Of a stretch of 64,000 bases of DNA, positions 26,812-34,623 are shown piece after piece (the first letter of the stretch is position 1; each line of letters begins with the position of its first letter). The translations under genes and the position numbers were made by a program. The notes beneath the pieces were generated by a model, which did no database searches, was not told the origin of the DNA, and saw only the letters and a program-made list of their open reading frames with translations. This stretch comes from Bacillota bacterium. Lineage in GTDB: Bacteria; Bacillota; Clostridia; Peptostreptococcales; Acidaminobacteraceae. The stretch covers positions 1 through 64,000 of the forward strand of contig JAIUOA010000009.1 of assembly GCA_020161295.1 (NCBI GenBank), written 5' to 3'.

Positions 26812-27112
26812 TGAACTCCGCCTCCTTTACCATTTTGATGGCTTTTGGCTTGCACTCATAGGCACAGACGCCACAACCTTTGCAAAAATCATAATCTATT
26901 TCTAAACGGTCTGACGACTTATCGATGACACCATCTGGACAAACGAGAAAGCATCGCATGCACAGGACACATTTTTCTTGATCGATGACTGGACGATACG
27001 TGCGCCATCCAGCGTTGATGCTGGTGATGTGATCACTTGGACAAGTTGCTCCCAGTGGATAATCAGTGACCGTTTTAGGTTCTGTAAAGGATTTCATCTT
27101 AGGTTTATTCAC
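26804..27112 (-). CDS. porD: 2-oxoacid:ferredoxin oxidoreductase, delta (ferredoxin-type) subunit
   Basis: 102 residues with a GTG start (27110-27112) 9 nt after GGAGG; a second in-frame ATG five codons in is possible. Two 4Fe-4S motifs are clear: CVLCMRCFLVCPDG and CKGCGVCAYECKP. It carries electrons from the thiamine site to external ferredoxin. The start overlaps the gamma stop by 8 nt and the end overlaps alpha, so all four genes are translationally coupled. Confidence 0.93.
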   Translation of the reverse strand: MNKPKMKSFTEPKTVTDYPLGATCPSDHITSINAGWRTYRPVIDQEKCVLCMRCFLVCPDGVIDKSSDRLEIDYDFCKGCGVCAYECKPKAIKMVKEAEFNG

Positions 27113-27647
27113 AGCTGTTTACCTCCCCGTACACATGATTGAATAAGTCGACATTCTTCTGTGCAATTTTTGGTGCCATGCTAGCGCGTATGGCATCGAT
27201 ACAGTGTGCGGGATCCACGATCTTCGAAGCCCCTACTAAAGCCCCCAGCATCGCTGTATTGGTAATGGGGATTCCGAGATAATCAAGTGCCAGCTGTGTC
27301 GCATCGATGGCGATTATGCAATGTGACGTTTCACTTTTATACTTGGTTTCATCCTTCGTGTTGATAATCACTATAGAATCGTCCTTTAATCCACTAAGCA
27401 CATCGTTTCCCCACAGGGTTTCATCTAATACTACGACATAATCGCAACCATCCAGCTCACTTCTATCTCCAATTTTTACGTCATCAATACGTGTAAAGCC
27501 TAAAACTGGAGCACCACGTCTTTCAGGACCAAAGGATGGAAATGCCTGTGCGTATTTACCGCCATAAACCGAGGCAGCTAAACCTAACAAACGGGCCACT
27601 GTAAAGCTTCCTTGGCCACCGCGTCCGTGCCATCTGACTTCAATCAT
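27105..27647 (-). CDS. porC: 2-oxoacid:ferredoxin oxidoreductase, gamma subunit
   Basis: 180 residues from the ATG at 27647; an adjacent ATG at 27650 and GTG at 27653 are possible, but the GAGGTG site is best spaced for 27647. MIEVRWHGRGGQGSFTVARLLG is the family hallmark (CoA-binding domain), with FGPERRGAPV further on. First gene of the operon. The expected partner genes follow in order. Confidence 0.93.
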   Translation of the reverse strand: MIEVRWHGRGGQGSFTVARLLGLAASVYGGKYAQAFPSFGPERRGAPVLGFTRIDDVKIGDRSELDGCDYVVVLDETLWGNDVLSGLKDDSIVIINTKDETKYKSETSHCIIAIDATQLALDYLGIPITNTAMLGALVGASKIVDPAHCIDAIRASMAPKIAQKNVDLFNHVYGEVNSCE

Positions 27648-27673
27648 CATCACACCTCACTCATGTATTCTTG

Positions 27674-27711
27674 TGATATATCAGTTGTATATTTAATTCT
27701 ATACTTAGAAT
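27674..27711. promoter_or_regulatory. Two palindromes upstream of the por operon
   Basis: TGATATATCA (27674-27683) and ATTCTA-N4-TAGAAT (27696-27711) are perfect dyads 27 and 49 bp before porC. They could be operators; no convincing -35/-10 pair was found for por. Confidence 0.3.
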
Positions 27712-27792
27712 AACGGAATCATGATTTAGAGTCAAGGCTTGTTCAACAAATTTTGTAACCTTTAAAATTTTTAAGCACAACCAAGTTCCCTA

Positions 27793-27820
27793 TTGACGTT
27801 TACAAGCGAGGATGTATGCT
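27793..27820 (+). promoter_or_regulatory. Promoter of the small membrane protein gene
   Basis: TTGACG (27793-27798) and TATGCT (27815-27820) with a 16-bp spacer lie 43 bp before the ATG at 27863. Confidence 0.5.
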
Positions 27821-27825
27821 ATTGT

Positions 27826-27841
27826 TGAATAGCACTATTCA
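27826..27841. promoter_or_regulatory. Operator candidate at the start of transcription
   Basis: TGAATAG-CA-CTATTCA is a perfect 7-2-7 dyad at the expected transcription start, where a bound repressor would block polymerase. No local regulator can be assigned. Confidence 0.45.
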
Positions 27842-27862
27842 TCTAATAAAAAGGAGTCTGCC

Positions 27863-28306
27863 ATGCCACACACTAAACTACTGAGAATCCTCGCAATCTG
27901 CCTTCATCTGTTTATCGGTATCGGGGCAATCGCAGGTGGCTATGCCGCCGTTTCTAATCCCCTAAGTCCGTTAGATGCACCCGCGGAAATGCTTAAAAAC
28001 GGCCCCTTTGATAACTTCCTTATTCCTGGATTATTTCTGATGATCATACTGGGATTCGGAAATGTGATGGCAGGTGTATTGGCACTCCTAAAGCACAAAT
28101 GGTGGGAGTATGCCACAGGCGCCATGGGCGATACGCTCATCCTCTGGATCGTCATCCAGTGCGTCATCTTAGGCACCTTCGAGGTCCTCCATGTGATTTT
28201 CTTTCTACTAGGTGTTTTACAAGGCACCATCGCCTTATACACCATGTATAAAGGGCGAAAGTTTCCCTTTGATCAAAACATGTCCTCCGAAAAAGTATCA
28301 CTATAA
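27863..28306 (+). CDS. Four-helix membrane protein of unknown function
   Basis: 147 residues, ATG after AAAAGGAGTCTGCC. Four hydrophobic segments (about 8-30, 52-76, 84-104, 108-130) make it an integral membrane protein. No family is recognised; NGPFDNFLIPGLFLMIILGFGN resembles small DoxX-like or DUF4064-type proteins only loosely. It is a single gene with its own promoter, dyad and terminator. Confidence 0.75.
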   Translation: MPHTKLLRILAICLHLFIGIGAIAGGYAAVSNPLSPLDAPAEMLKNGPFDNFLIPGLFLMIILGFGNVMAGVLALLKHKWWEYATGAMGDTLILWIVIQCVILGTFEVLHVIFFLLGVLQGTIALYTMYKGRKFPFDQNMSSEKVSL

Positions 28307-28311
28307 TGCAA

Positions 28312-28370
28312 AAAGAAGGTGCTATTATCGTTCATATTACACTATGAGCGATAATAGCACCTTAATTATT
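28312..28370. terminator. Convergent terminator
   Basis: AAGGTGCTATTATCG pairs with CGATAATAGCACCTT (15 bp) around an inner TCAT/ATGA, with TTAATTATTT on the plus side and CTTTTTG on the minus side. It serves the membrane protein and psuG. Confidence 0.85.
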
Positions 28371-28385
28371 TGATTGATCGAATGT

Positions 28386-29309
28386 CTACTTCAGTGCTGC
28401 AAGTGCCACTGCCAGCTGAGCACCCACTTTAGCATTATTATAAACGAGTTCGATGTTTGATTCGAGACTATCGCCACCTGTGAGCTCTTTCACGCGCGCC
28501 AGTAGGAATGGCGTGGATTCTTTACCCTTGATGCCCTGCTTTTCAGCTTCAAGTACAGCCACGTTGATGGCTTCGTTGATTACATCGAAGTCCATTTCAT
28601 AGGCTTCTGGAATCGGGTTTGCTACCACGAGTCCGCCTTCAAGTCCTAAGTCCCACTTCGCTTTAAGTGCTGCCGCCAGCTCCTCTGGCGTATCCACTCG
28701 ATAATCGACACCAAACCCGCTTCTTCTCGTATAGAAAGCAGGCAGCTCATCCGTGCCATAGCCCACCACTGGTACGCCGTTTGTTTCCAAATACTCAAGC
28801 GTAAGTCCGATATCTAAAATCGATTTTGCCCCTGCACAGATAACAGCGACATTCGTATGTGCCAGCTCTTGTAAATCAGCTGAGATGTCGAAGGTTTCCT
28901 GAGCGCCGCGGTGTACGCCGCCGATGCCGCCTGTGGCAAACACTTTGATGCCCGCAAGTGCCGCTAAAATCATGGTTGAAGCAACAGTAGTCGCGCCATC
29001 GAGCTTTTTCGCCACGATAAACGGAATGTCTCTTCTGGAAGTCTTCACCACCTCTTTCGCCTTACCTAGGTACTCGATCTCATCAGCCGATAACCCCACC
29101 TTGAGTTTACCGCCCAAAATAGCGATGGTTGCCGGTACTGCACCATAATCCCGGATAATTTGCTCTACTTTAAGGGCAGTTTCCACATTTTTAGGATAAG
29201 GCATCCCGTGTGAGATAATGGTGGATTCTAATGCAACCACTGCTTTACCTGCCTTAATCGCCTCTGCAACCTCTGGTTTAACCTCTAAATATTTTTCTAA
29301 ATTCATCAT
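28386..29309 (-). CDS. psuG: Pseudouridine-5'-phosphate glycosidase
   Basis: 307 residues, normal length. It splits pseudouridine 5'-phosphate into uracil and ribose 5-phosphate. Family signs are ALESTIISHGMPYPKN, the lysine-bearing VKTSRRDIPF, and GGIGGVHRG and GYGTDELPAFYTRRSGF. The ATG overlaps the psuK stop (ATGA), 7 nt after GGAGG. With PsuK it forms a salvage route for the pseudouridine released from RNA breakdown. Confidence 0.96.
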   Translation of the reverse strand: MMNLEKYLEVKPEVAEAIKAGKAVVALESTIISHGMPYPKNVETALKVEQIIRDYGAVPATIAILGGKLKVGLSADEIEYLGKAKEVVKTSRRDIPFIVAKKLDGATTVASTMILAALAGIKVFATGGIGGVHRGAQETFDISADLQELAHTNVAVICAGAKSILDIGLTLEYLETNGVPVVGYGTDELPAFYTRRSGFGVDYRVDTPEELAAALKAKWDLGLEGGLVVANPIPEAYEMDFDVINEAINVAVLEAEKQGIKGKESTPFLLARVKELTGGDSLESNIELVYNNAKVGAQLAVALAALK

Positions 29310-30394
29310 TTGTTCGCCTCCATTTTTTCCATTAATAAATCCCGTGTCATGTTCGGGTTGATCGTATTTTCATGTGAAATCGCGATACTGGCTGCACACG
29401 CCGCCAGCTTCGCTTTATCTCTAATCTTTAAATCCATTTGGTGTGCCAATGCAAGCGCCGCGATGAACGCATCGCCCGCGCCTGTGGCATTGATCATTTC
29501 CACTGAAACAGGTGGAATAATGCCACGACTTACCTGATCGCTATAGTAGACGCCATCTGATCCAAGACTGATAAACACTTCCTTAACGCCTTTTTCGTGC
29601 AAGGACGTGGCAGCGCTTTCCATGGAGGCTTCATCGGTGATTTTGATGCCAGTGAGAATCTCTGCTTCGATGCGGTTCGGTTTAATCGTATGGAATCTAC
29701 CGATTAGCGCCTTCACCTTTTTCGTCTTCGTGGTCGAAACCGTATCGAGGAAAAAGGTGGTGTTACGGCAGCTATTGAGGATTTCTTCGATGACTTGTAA
29801 AGGAAGATTCGTATCCAGTACACAGACGGATGCATTCTCGATGATATGGCGCTTGCTTCTAATAAAATCCACTGTCATTCGGTCGATGGCATCCATGTGG
29901 GATATGGCGAGCACCATATCCTTCGAAGCGTCCAATATCGATAAATACGTAGAGGTAGCCTCACCCTTTAGCACCAGACTCTCCGTCATGTTAAGGCCGA
30001 TGGCTCTCGCTTCCTCTAAGATCTTCTGTCCATAGACGTCGTCACCCAGTACACTGATAAAGCGCGTTTCCACGCCCATGCGCACCAGGTTTTCGGCGAT
30101 GTTTCTACCGACGCCGCCCAGCGACATCTTCACTTCACCTACGTTTGAGTCCTTAAAGATCAACTCGTTTTTAGGAAAGCCTTGAATGTCGATGTTTGAT
30201 CCTCCGATGACGCAGACGTAATCGTCCTCTCTGACGATGTACCCCTTCCCGAGGATATGTCCCTTTTTCATGAGATTGGTGATGTGCACTGCCACTGAGG
30301 AACGGGTAATTCCCAGTGTATCTGCCAACTCGTTTTGAGAAATTAGAGGCTGCGTTTTTAATAGATGTAAAATTTCTCTTTCTCGCGTGGTCAT
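29306..30394 (-). CDS. psuK: Pseudouridine kinase with N-terminal winged helix
   Basis: 362 residues, ATG after GGAGGTGAAAG. Residues 1-55 are a DNA-binding winged helix (EREILHLLKTQPLISQNELADTLGITRSSVAVHI). The rest is a PfkB-family kinase (VIGGSNIDIQGFP, GGVGRNIAENLVRMG, and catalytic GAGDAFIAAL). With psuG beside it, pseudouridine is the likely substrate. The fusion suggests a kinase that also controls its own operon, a layout known for several PfkB kinases near psuG. Confidence 0.93.
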   Translation of the reverse strand: MTTREREILHLLKTQPLISQNELADTLGITRSSVAVHITNLMKKGHILGKGYIVREDDYVCVIGGSNIDIQGFPKNELIFKDSNVGEVKMSLGGVGRNIAENLVRMGVETRFISVLGDDVYGQKILEEARAIGLNMTESLVLKGEATSTYLSILDASKDMVLAISHMDAIDRMTVDFIRSKRHIIENASVCVLDTNLPLQVIEEILNSCRNTTFFLDTVSTTKTKKVKALIGRFHTIKPNRIEAEILTGIKITDEASMESAATSLHEKGVKEVFISLGSDGVYYSDQVSRGIIPPVSVEMINATGAGDAFIAALALAHQMDLKIRDKAKLAACAASIAISHENTINPNMTRDLLMEKMEANK

Positions 30395-30470
30395 CTTTCA
30401 CCTCCACTTTATGATTTGCTAGAAACTAATCTTTTGTTTACTTAATAATCATTTGCTTATTTTCAATTTC

Positions 30471-30499
30471 ATTATACGCCGTGTGAAATTCACTGTCAA
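30471..30499 (-). promoter_or_regulatory. psuKp: Consensus promoter of psuKG with operator in spacer
   Basis: TTGACA (30494-30499) and TATAAT (30471-30476) with exactly 17 bp between them, a perfect vegetative promoter on the minus strand. The spacer holds GTGAATTTCAC, an 11-bp palindrome, so tight repression is likely. Confidence 0.8.
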
Positions 30500-30514
30500 T
30501 AGATAATGTGTAAA

Positions 30515-30567
30515 AAAATAAAACCCATAAAGCGCGTCTAAATGAAGCGTCACTTTGTGGGTTTTGA
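30515..30567 (-). terminator. Terminator of the GAPDH gene
   Basis: On the minus strand AAAACCCACAAAG pairs with CTTTATGGGTTTT and is followed by ATTTTTTTAC, 27 bp past the GAPDH stop. Confidence 0.8.
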
Positions 30568-30593
30568 ATGTGGATTAATAAAGCATTATTGGT

Positions 30594-31835
30594 TTATAAC
30601 TGTGCAGCCACATGGCAAGTGAGCTGACCTAAGCAATTGACATAACTGCCGTACTCATTGTCATACCACCCGAAGATTTTCGCATGGGTAACCGGGAGGT
30701 TCATGTCCTCGGTGCGCTCGATGCCCATACGCTGAAGTTCATGATAGTCCACGGGCAGGTAGCCGGTACGCGTATGGGTTTCTTGGCCTTCGATGACGAT
30801 AGCAGCACGCTGTCCCATCATGTCGGAAGAAACATTTTGAGCATCGCTATAGATTAGTAGGCTCTTTTGACCATTTTCGCCTGCATGACGATATAGTTCG
30901 TTGATAAATTCAGTCGTGATAATAGGATTCCCATCAGCGTCAAGCTGTGCATGGAAGGTCAAGTTTAGAGAGATTAGTGAAACGGTACTGGTGGGAATAC
31001 GAATGGAATCCGCCATAAAGCCGATATCCTTAATTTCCGGCATAACGACCTCAAGCGCGATGGCTGCACCTGTGCTGGTGGGAATCATGTTATTGAAGGT
31101 CGATCGGTCTTTACGCAGATCACTGGAGCCCGCTGACGGCGCCGCATCGAGTATGCTTTGCGTATTCGTCGCCGAGTGGATGGTGGTCATAGAGGCAGTT
31201 AATATGCGTTTCGTCTCCACATGAGCGAGTAACGGCTTCATCATATGCGAGAGTCCCGTGGTTGTACAGCTGGTTGCCGATAGCACCTGATGCTTTTCTG
31301 GATCGTATTTTTCATGGTTAATCCCATAGACGAACATGCCGCTGTCTTCAGGCATGCACATCCCTTTTGCGCCGATTTTAAAAGGAGCGCTGAGGATGAC
31401 TTTTTCTGCACCAGCTTCTAGGTGTCCCCTTAAGCTACCTTTTGCATGGTCTGCAGGAACTGTTGGATCGACGAAAACACCTGTACAGTCCACCACAAGC
31501 TTTACACCTTCTGATTTCCATGCGATGTCTTTAGGATTTCTCGCTTTTGTAAGTATTTTTACTGGGATGCCATTCATCTCAAGAATGCGCTCCTGCTCAT
31601 TTAGTATCTTTACATTTGCTGTTTTGCCTGAATACCCATAAAGAAAGCGGTCAAGTGCCCCATAGGTGGAATCCTTCGTAAGATAGTGGATGATGTCATC
31701 GATTCCTTTACCGATTTCACGTCCTGCATTGATGACGATGCCGTCAAAGTAACCGATACTAAGGTGATTCCACAGGGTGAGTTTTCCGATTCTTCCGATA
31801 CCGTTGATGCCTAGTAGACGATTTGATGCTTTCAA
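30594..31835 (-). CDS. gap: Glyceraldehyde-3-phosphate dehydrogenase, long divergent type
   Basis: 413 residues from a TTG at 31835, 9 nt after AGGAGG; no ATG fits, and earlier codons lie inside the ribosome site. It oxidises glyceraldehyde 3-phosphate with NAD(P)+ and phosphate. The Rossmann motif GINGIGRIGK is at 9-18, the catalytic cysteine is C190 in SATSCTTTGL, and the active-site histidine is H220 in TTIHSATNTQ. The usual SCTTNCLAP reads SCTTTGLSH, and the protein is some 75 residues longer than common GAPDH (about 335-340) through insertions, mainly in 40-120 and near the C-terminus. NEYGSYVN at the end is conserved. No other glycolysis gene is adjacent. Confidence 0.88.
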   Translation of the reverse strand: MKASNRLLGINGIGRIGKLTLWNHLSIGYFDGIVINAGREIGKGIDDIIHYLTKDSTYGALDRFLYGYSGKTANVKILNEQERILEMNGIPVKILTKARNPKDIAWKSEGVKLVVDCTGVFVDPTVPADHAKGSLRGHLEAGAEKVILSAPFKIGAKGMCMPEDSGMFVYGINHEKYDPEKHQVLSATSCTTTGLSHMMKPLLAHVETKRILTASMTTIHSATNTQSILDAAPSAGSSDLRKDRSTFNNMIPTSTGAAIALEVVMPEIKDIGFMADSIRIPTSTVSLISLNLTFHAQLDADGNPIITTEFINELYRHAGENGQKSLLIYSDAQNVSSDMMGQRAAIVIEGQETHTRTGYLPVDYHELQRMGIERTEDMNLPVTHAKIFGWYDNEYGSYVNCLGQLTCHVAAQL

Positions 31836-31892
31836 TGGTTTGTTCCTCCTCAATTTTGCGGGATATGATGCAGCGTGGGTTGTTTTCAGTTC

Positions 31893-31912
31893 CGGGACTT
31901 ATTCTGTCCCCG
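31893..31912. promoter_or_regulatory. Inverted repeat in GAPDH/nitroreductase divergent region
   Basis: CGGGAC-TTATTCT-GTCCCCG, near-symmetrical, lies in the 205-bp region between the two divergent genes. It may be an operator or a 5' hairpin; no promoter could be placed confidently. Confidence 0.3.
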
Positions 31913-32041
31913 TTCATTAGGATAACATAGTTCCCGCCGCTATGGTTAATATTTATTATGACAAATTGTTTACAATTAAGTTGATACTGGGCTACGGGAA
32001 ATGGGTATAGGTCTCCCATAAAGATAAATAAGGAGTACGAT

Positions 32042-32605
32042 ATGGAAAGAATTTTTAATTATGATGTCATGGATGCCATTAAAGAAAGGTGGTCACCAAG
32101 AGCCTTTTCGGATAAACCAGTATCAGAAAAAACATTAATGACCCTATTGGAAGCAGCTCGATATGCCCCCTCATGTAATAACGAGCAGCCATGGCTTTAC
32201 ATCGTTGGTCACGAACCAAGAGTGAGAGAAAAAATCCTCAGCGTACTAAATCCGGGAAACCAGGCATGGGCTAAGGCTGCGCCGGTTCTATTACTCATTC
32301 TGTCACGTAAAACATTTGAAAGAAACGATAAGGACAATTACTGGCACATGTTTGACGCAGGTACGTCATGGGGGTTCCTTTCCCTTCAGGCGCATTCCAT
32401 GGGCCTTATCACACACGCCATGGGTGGCTATAATAGGGATTTAGCTAGAGAAGTGTTCGAAATACCTGAACATATCGACATCATCGCTGCAGTGGCCGTC
32501 GGTTATTACGGGGAGAAGGAACAACTCACCGAAGATCTGCAAAACCGTGAGAAACCAAGCACGCGTAAGGGCATCGCGGAGATCATCTATCCAGTAAAAG
32601 AATAA
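32042..32605 (+). CDS. Nitroreductase family protein
   Basis: 187 residues, ATG after AAGGAGTACGAT. It is an FMN-dependent oxidoreductase: IKERWSPRAFSDKPVSEKTL is the family N-terminus with the FMN-phosphate arginines, followed by AARYAPSCNNEQPW, and GAVAVGYYG-type AAVAVGYYG near the C-terminus. Typical length. Likely NAD(P)H-dependent reduction of nitro, quinone or similar compounds; natural substrate unknown. A single gene followed by a terminator. Confidence 0.92.
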   Translation: MERIFNYDVMDAIKERWSPRAFSDKPVSEKTLMTLLEAARYAPSCNNEQPWLYIVGHEPRVREKILSVLNPGNQAWAKAAPVLLLILSRKTFERNDKDNYWHMFDAGTSWGFLSLQAHSMGLITHAMGGYNRDLAREVFEIPEHIDIIAAVAVGYYGEKEQLTEDLQNREKPSTRKGIAEIIYPVKE

Positions 32606-32621
32606 TGCGCATTAAATAAAG

Positions 32622-32671
32622 TGAAAGCGCTACTTCACATCCGAAAATGATGTGTCGTAGCGCTTTTTGAG
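32622..32671. terminator. Terminator after nitroreductase
   Basis: AAAGCGCTAC pairs with GTAGCGCTTT with inner ACATC/GATGT, then TTGAG. It lies between convergent genes. Confidence 0.75.
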
Positions 32672-32695
32672 TCATTGGGGTTAGAATCGATGGCA

Positions 32696-33736
32696 TTATT
32701 TGATCTTATTATATGATCTTACAGACATGAGGATGGCGGCTTCGCGTGTGGCCATCCCATATCCCTGTGCGATCTGCGCCTGTGTCGTGGCGCGAGGCAT
32801 AAAATAGCCATTGGCGTCACCTTTTATGATACCTAGGCGCGACATATATTTAGCGGCATCTACGGCATAAGCGGTAATGCTGGCTTGATCGGGGAAATCT
32901 TTAATACCTGCTATGCTATAATCAGCGCTGGGGTGAATAGCTTTAATCGTTCTAAATAGCATGGCAGCGCATTGTTCACGTGTGATGAGCTTTTTAGGTT
33001 CGAAGGTGGTAGGAGATGTGCCGTTGGTGATTTGAAGCTTGAATGCTTTTAGTATCTGTGGGTTGGAGGTGTCGGTGAAAGGATTTGGCGTATGGGCTGT
33101 GGCTGTTGTTAAGGTCGTCTTTTCGTAAAGAAGGACCGCCAGTTCGCAAAACTCCTCCCGGTTGATGGGGCGAGTCAAATCGATCCCCTTCAAGCTCTCA
33201 GGAATCAGCCCTAGCGCTTCCGCTTCTTCAAGTTCGCCTAATGCCCAAGGGCTTCCTTGAAGACCAAGTACCGCCGTATTTGAATAAGCAGATTTGCCCC
33301 CACGATTCCCTATAATATCGTCTAGCATGACATAGACGCGGAAACTGATAGGGGTACTCCCCGTCCATTCATAGCTTTCAATCCATATCTGTTCATATCG
33401 ATAGGTATCCGGGTTTGAACTGATCTTGTTATTCTGGACAAAGGTCGCTGCTGGAATATTTTCTACTGAAATCCAATCGGCATTACCGATCTTTTTATCG
33501 ACATTCACGTACCAAGTTAACGTGGATGGGTCACTGCTCGTCGTCGGCAAATTATCAATTTTGAATGTCAGCTCAGCAGAACCATAAGGATGTGTTCCAT
33601 CAACAGTCATCTGTTTGACGGTAAGTGCGTAAGGCGTGTGATTCAGAGGACTTTCATCCACAACACCAAATGCAGGTAAGACTAATAACGTGGAAATTAA
33701 TAGAATCAAAGCTAAAATGAATGCACTTTTTTTCAT
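32696..33736 (-). CDS. SLH-domain surface protein
   Basis: 346 residues from an ATG at 33736 after GGAAGGAGTATTTT; the frame opens earlier at 33850 but without a site. Residues 1-24 are a signal peptide. Residues 30-165 form a beta-rich domain of unknown family. Three C-terminal SLH-like repeats follow (about 170-215, 225-280 and 290-340; for example INREEFCELAVLLYEK, FTDTSNPQILKAFKLQITNGT, IIKGDANGYFMP). It should be held at the cell wall by the same polysaccharide as the other two SLH proteins of the window. Confidence 0.82.
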   Translation of the reverse strand: MKKSAFILALILLISTLLVLPAFGVVDESPLNHTPYALTVKQMTVDGTHPYGSAELTFKIDNLPTTSSDPSTLTWYVNVDKKIGNADWISVENIPAATFVQNNKISSNPDTYRYEQIWIESYEWTGSTPISFRVYVMLDDIIGNRGGKSAYSNTAVLGLQGSPWALGELEEAEALGLIPESLKGIDLTRPINREEFCELAVLLYEKTTLTTATAHTPNPFTDTSNPQILKAFKLQITNGTSPTTFEPKKLITREQCAAMLFRTIKAIHPSADYSIAGIKDFPDQASITAYAVDAAKYMSRLGIIKGDANGYFMPRATTQAQIAQGYGMATREAAILMSVRSYNKIK

Positions 33737-33801
33737 AAAATACTCCTTCCTATCCATTGGATTCACTCTTAATGATAGGAACTTCACCACATAAAAAACA
33801 G

Positions 33802-33838
33802 ATAAAAAAAGAGCAGCTTTATATAAGAAAACTGCACT
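33802..33838 (-). terminator. Terminator after the AraC-type gene
   Basis: AGTGCAG and CTGCTCT (one mismatch) form a stem with an A/T-rich loop, followed on the minus strand by TTTTTTTATCTG. Confidence 0.6.
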
Positions 33839-33860
33839 TTTCGTGTTCACTTTTTATCAT

Positions 33861-34592
33861 TTATTTAAATTGTGCTTTATAGGCTCTAGGTGTCATTTTT
33901 TTTCGATGTTTAAACTGGGACACATAATGGCTATTATACTCTAAACCACATAATCTAAAGGCATCACTTATGGCATATTTTGGATCCTTCAATAATTTAC
34001 ATAGATGGTCGAAACGGACTTCACAGTGATAATCATGAGGCGTCATGCCAGTTGCTTCTTTAAATAAACCGATTAATCTGGTTTCACATAAACTGACATG
34101 TTTAGAAATCATCGCATTAGTAAGGTCACTATGCCAGTTTTGATCGATGAATTGCTTTGCTTTCATCACTTCATCTCTTTCAGCAAATGAAGCAGCGGGC
34201 GAAAAATAAGTCACCACATATTCTAATGTGCCTACTGAATCGAAAATCGGATAAGAGGTAATGTCCACATAGATATTTTTAAAGGCATACTCCGGTTTAT
34301 AGCGCCACCCCACCATTTCCTTGTTGGGAAATCTGAGGCCTCGTGTGGTGATGACTTCGCCCTGAAAGGCGCGTTTGACGTGATCAATTAACCCCCACTC
34401 TGCCAAATGCTCCTGCTCAAAAATATTATAGCACCCGATGGTTTCCTCAGGTATGCCTTCAAGTGTGCCTTCCATAAACTTGGAATTAGCGTAAACCATA
34501 ATCCCATCTTTTCGGGTGATGTTCAGACTAAATGGAAAATTCTCAAGCGCTTTCACCAATATCTGATTATCAATAATTTCGTTTAATAACAT
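33861..34592 (-). CDS. PAS-AraC family transcriptional regulator
   Basis: 243 residues, ATG after GGGAGGGATACTCC. Residues 10-130 look like a PAS sensor (ALENFPFSLNITRKDGIMVYANSKFMEG ... YPIFDSVGTLEYVVTYFSP). Residues 140-243 are an AraC-type double helix-turn-helix (IDQNWHSDLTNAMISKHVSLCETRLIGLFKEATGMTPHDY, FRLCGLEYNSHYVSQFKHRKKMTPRAYK). PAS plus AraC is an uncommon pairing. The gene lies 31 bp after the P1 peptidase gene and may be co-transcribed with it. Signal unknown. Confidence 0.85.
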   Translation of the reverse strand: MLLNEIIDNQILVKALENFPFSLNITRKDGIMVYANSKFMEGTLEGIPEETIGCYNIFEQEHLAEWGLIDHVKRAFQGEVITTRGLRFPNKEMVGWRYKPEYAFKNIYVDITSYPIFDSVGTLEYVVTYFSPAASFAERDEVMKAKQFIDQNWHSDLTNAMISKHVSLCETRLIGLFKEATGMTPHDYHCEVRFDHLCKLLKDPKYAISDAFRLCGLEYNSHYVSQFKHRKKMTPRAYKAQFK

Positions 34593-34623
34593 GGAGTATC
34601 CCTCCCATTAAGGATTCAAGCTA

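Noticed and set aside
31893..31912. Possible attachment site or REP-transposon target
   Set aside because: Only one short imperfect inverted repeat, with no integrase or second copy nearby.
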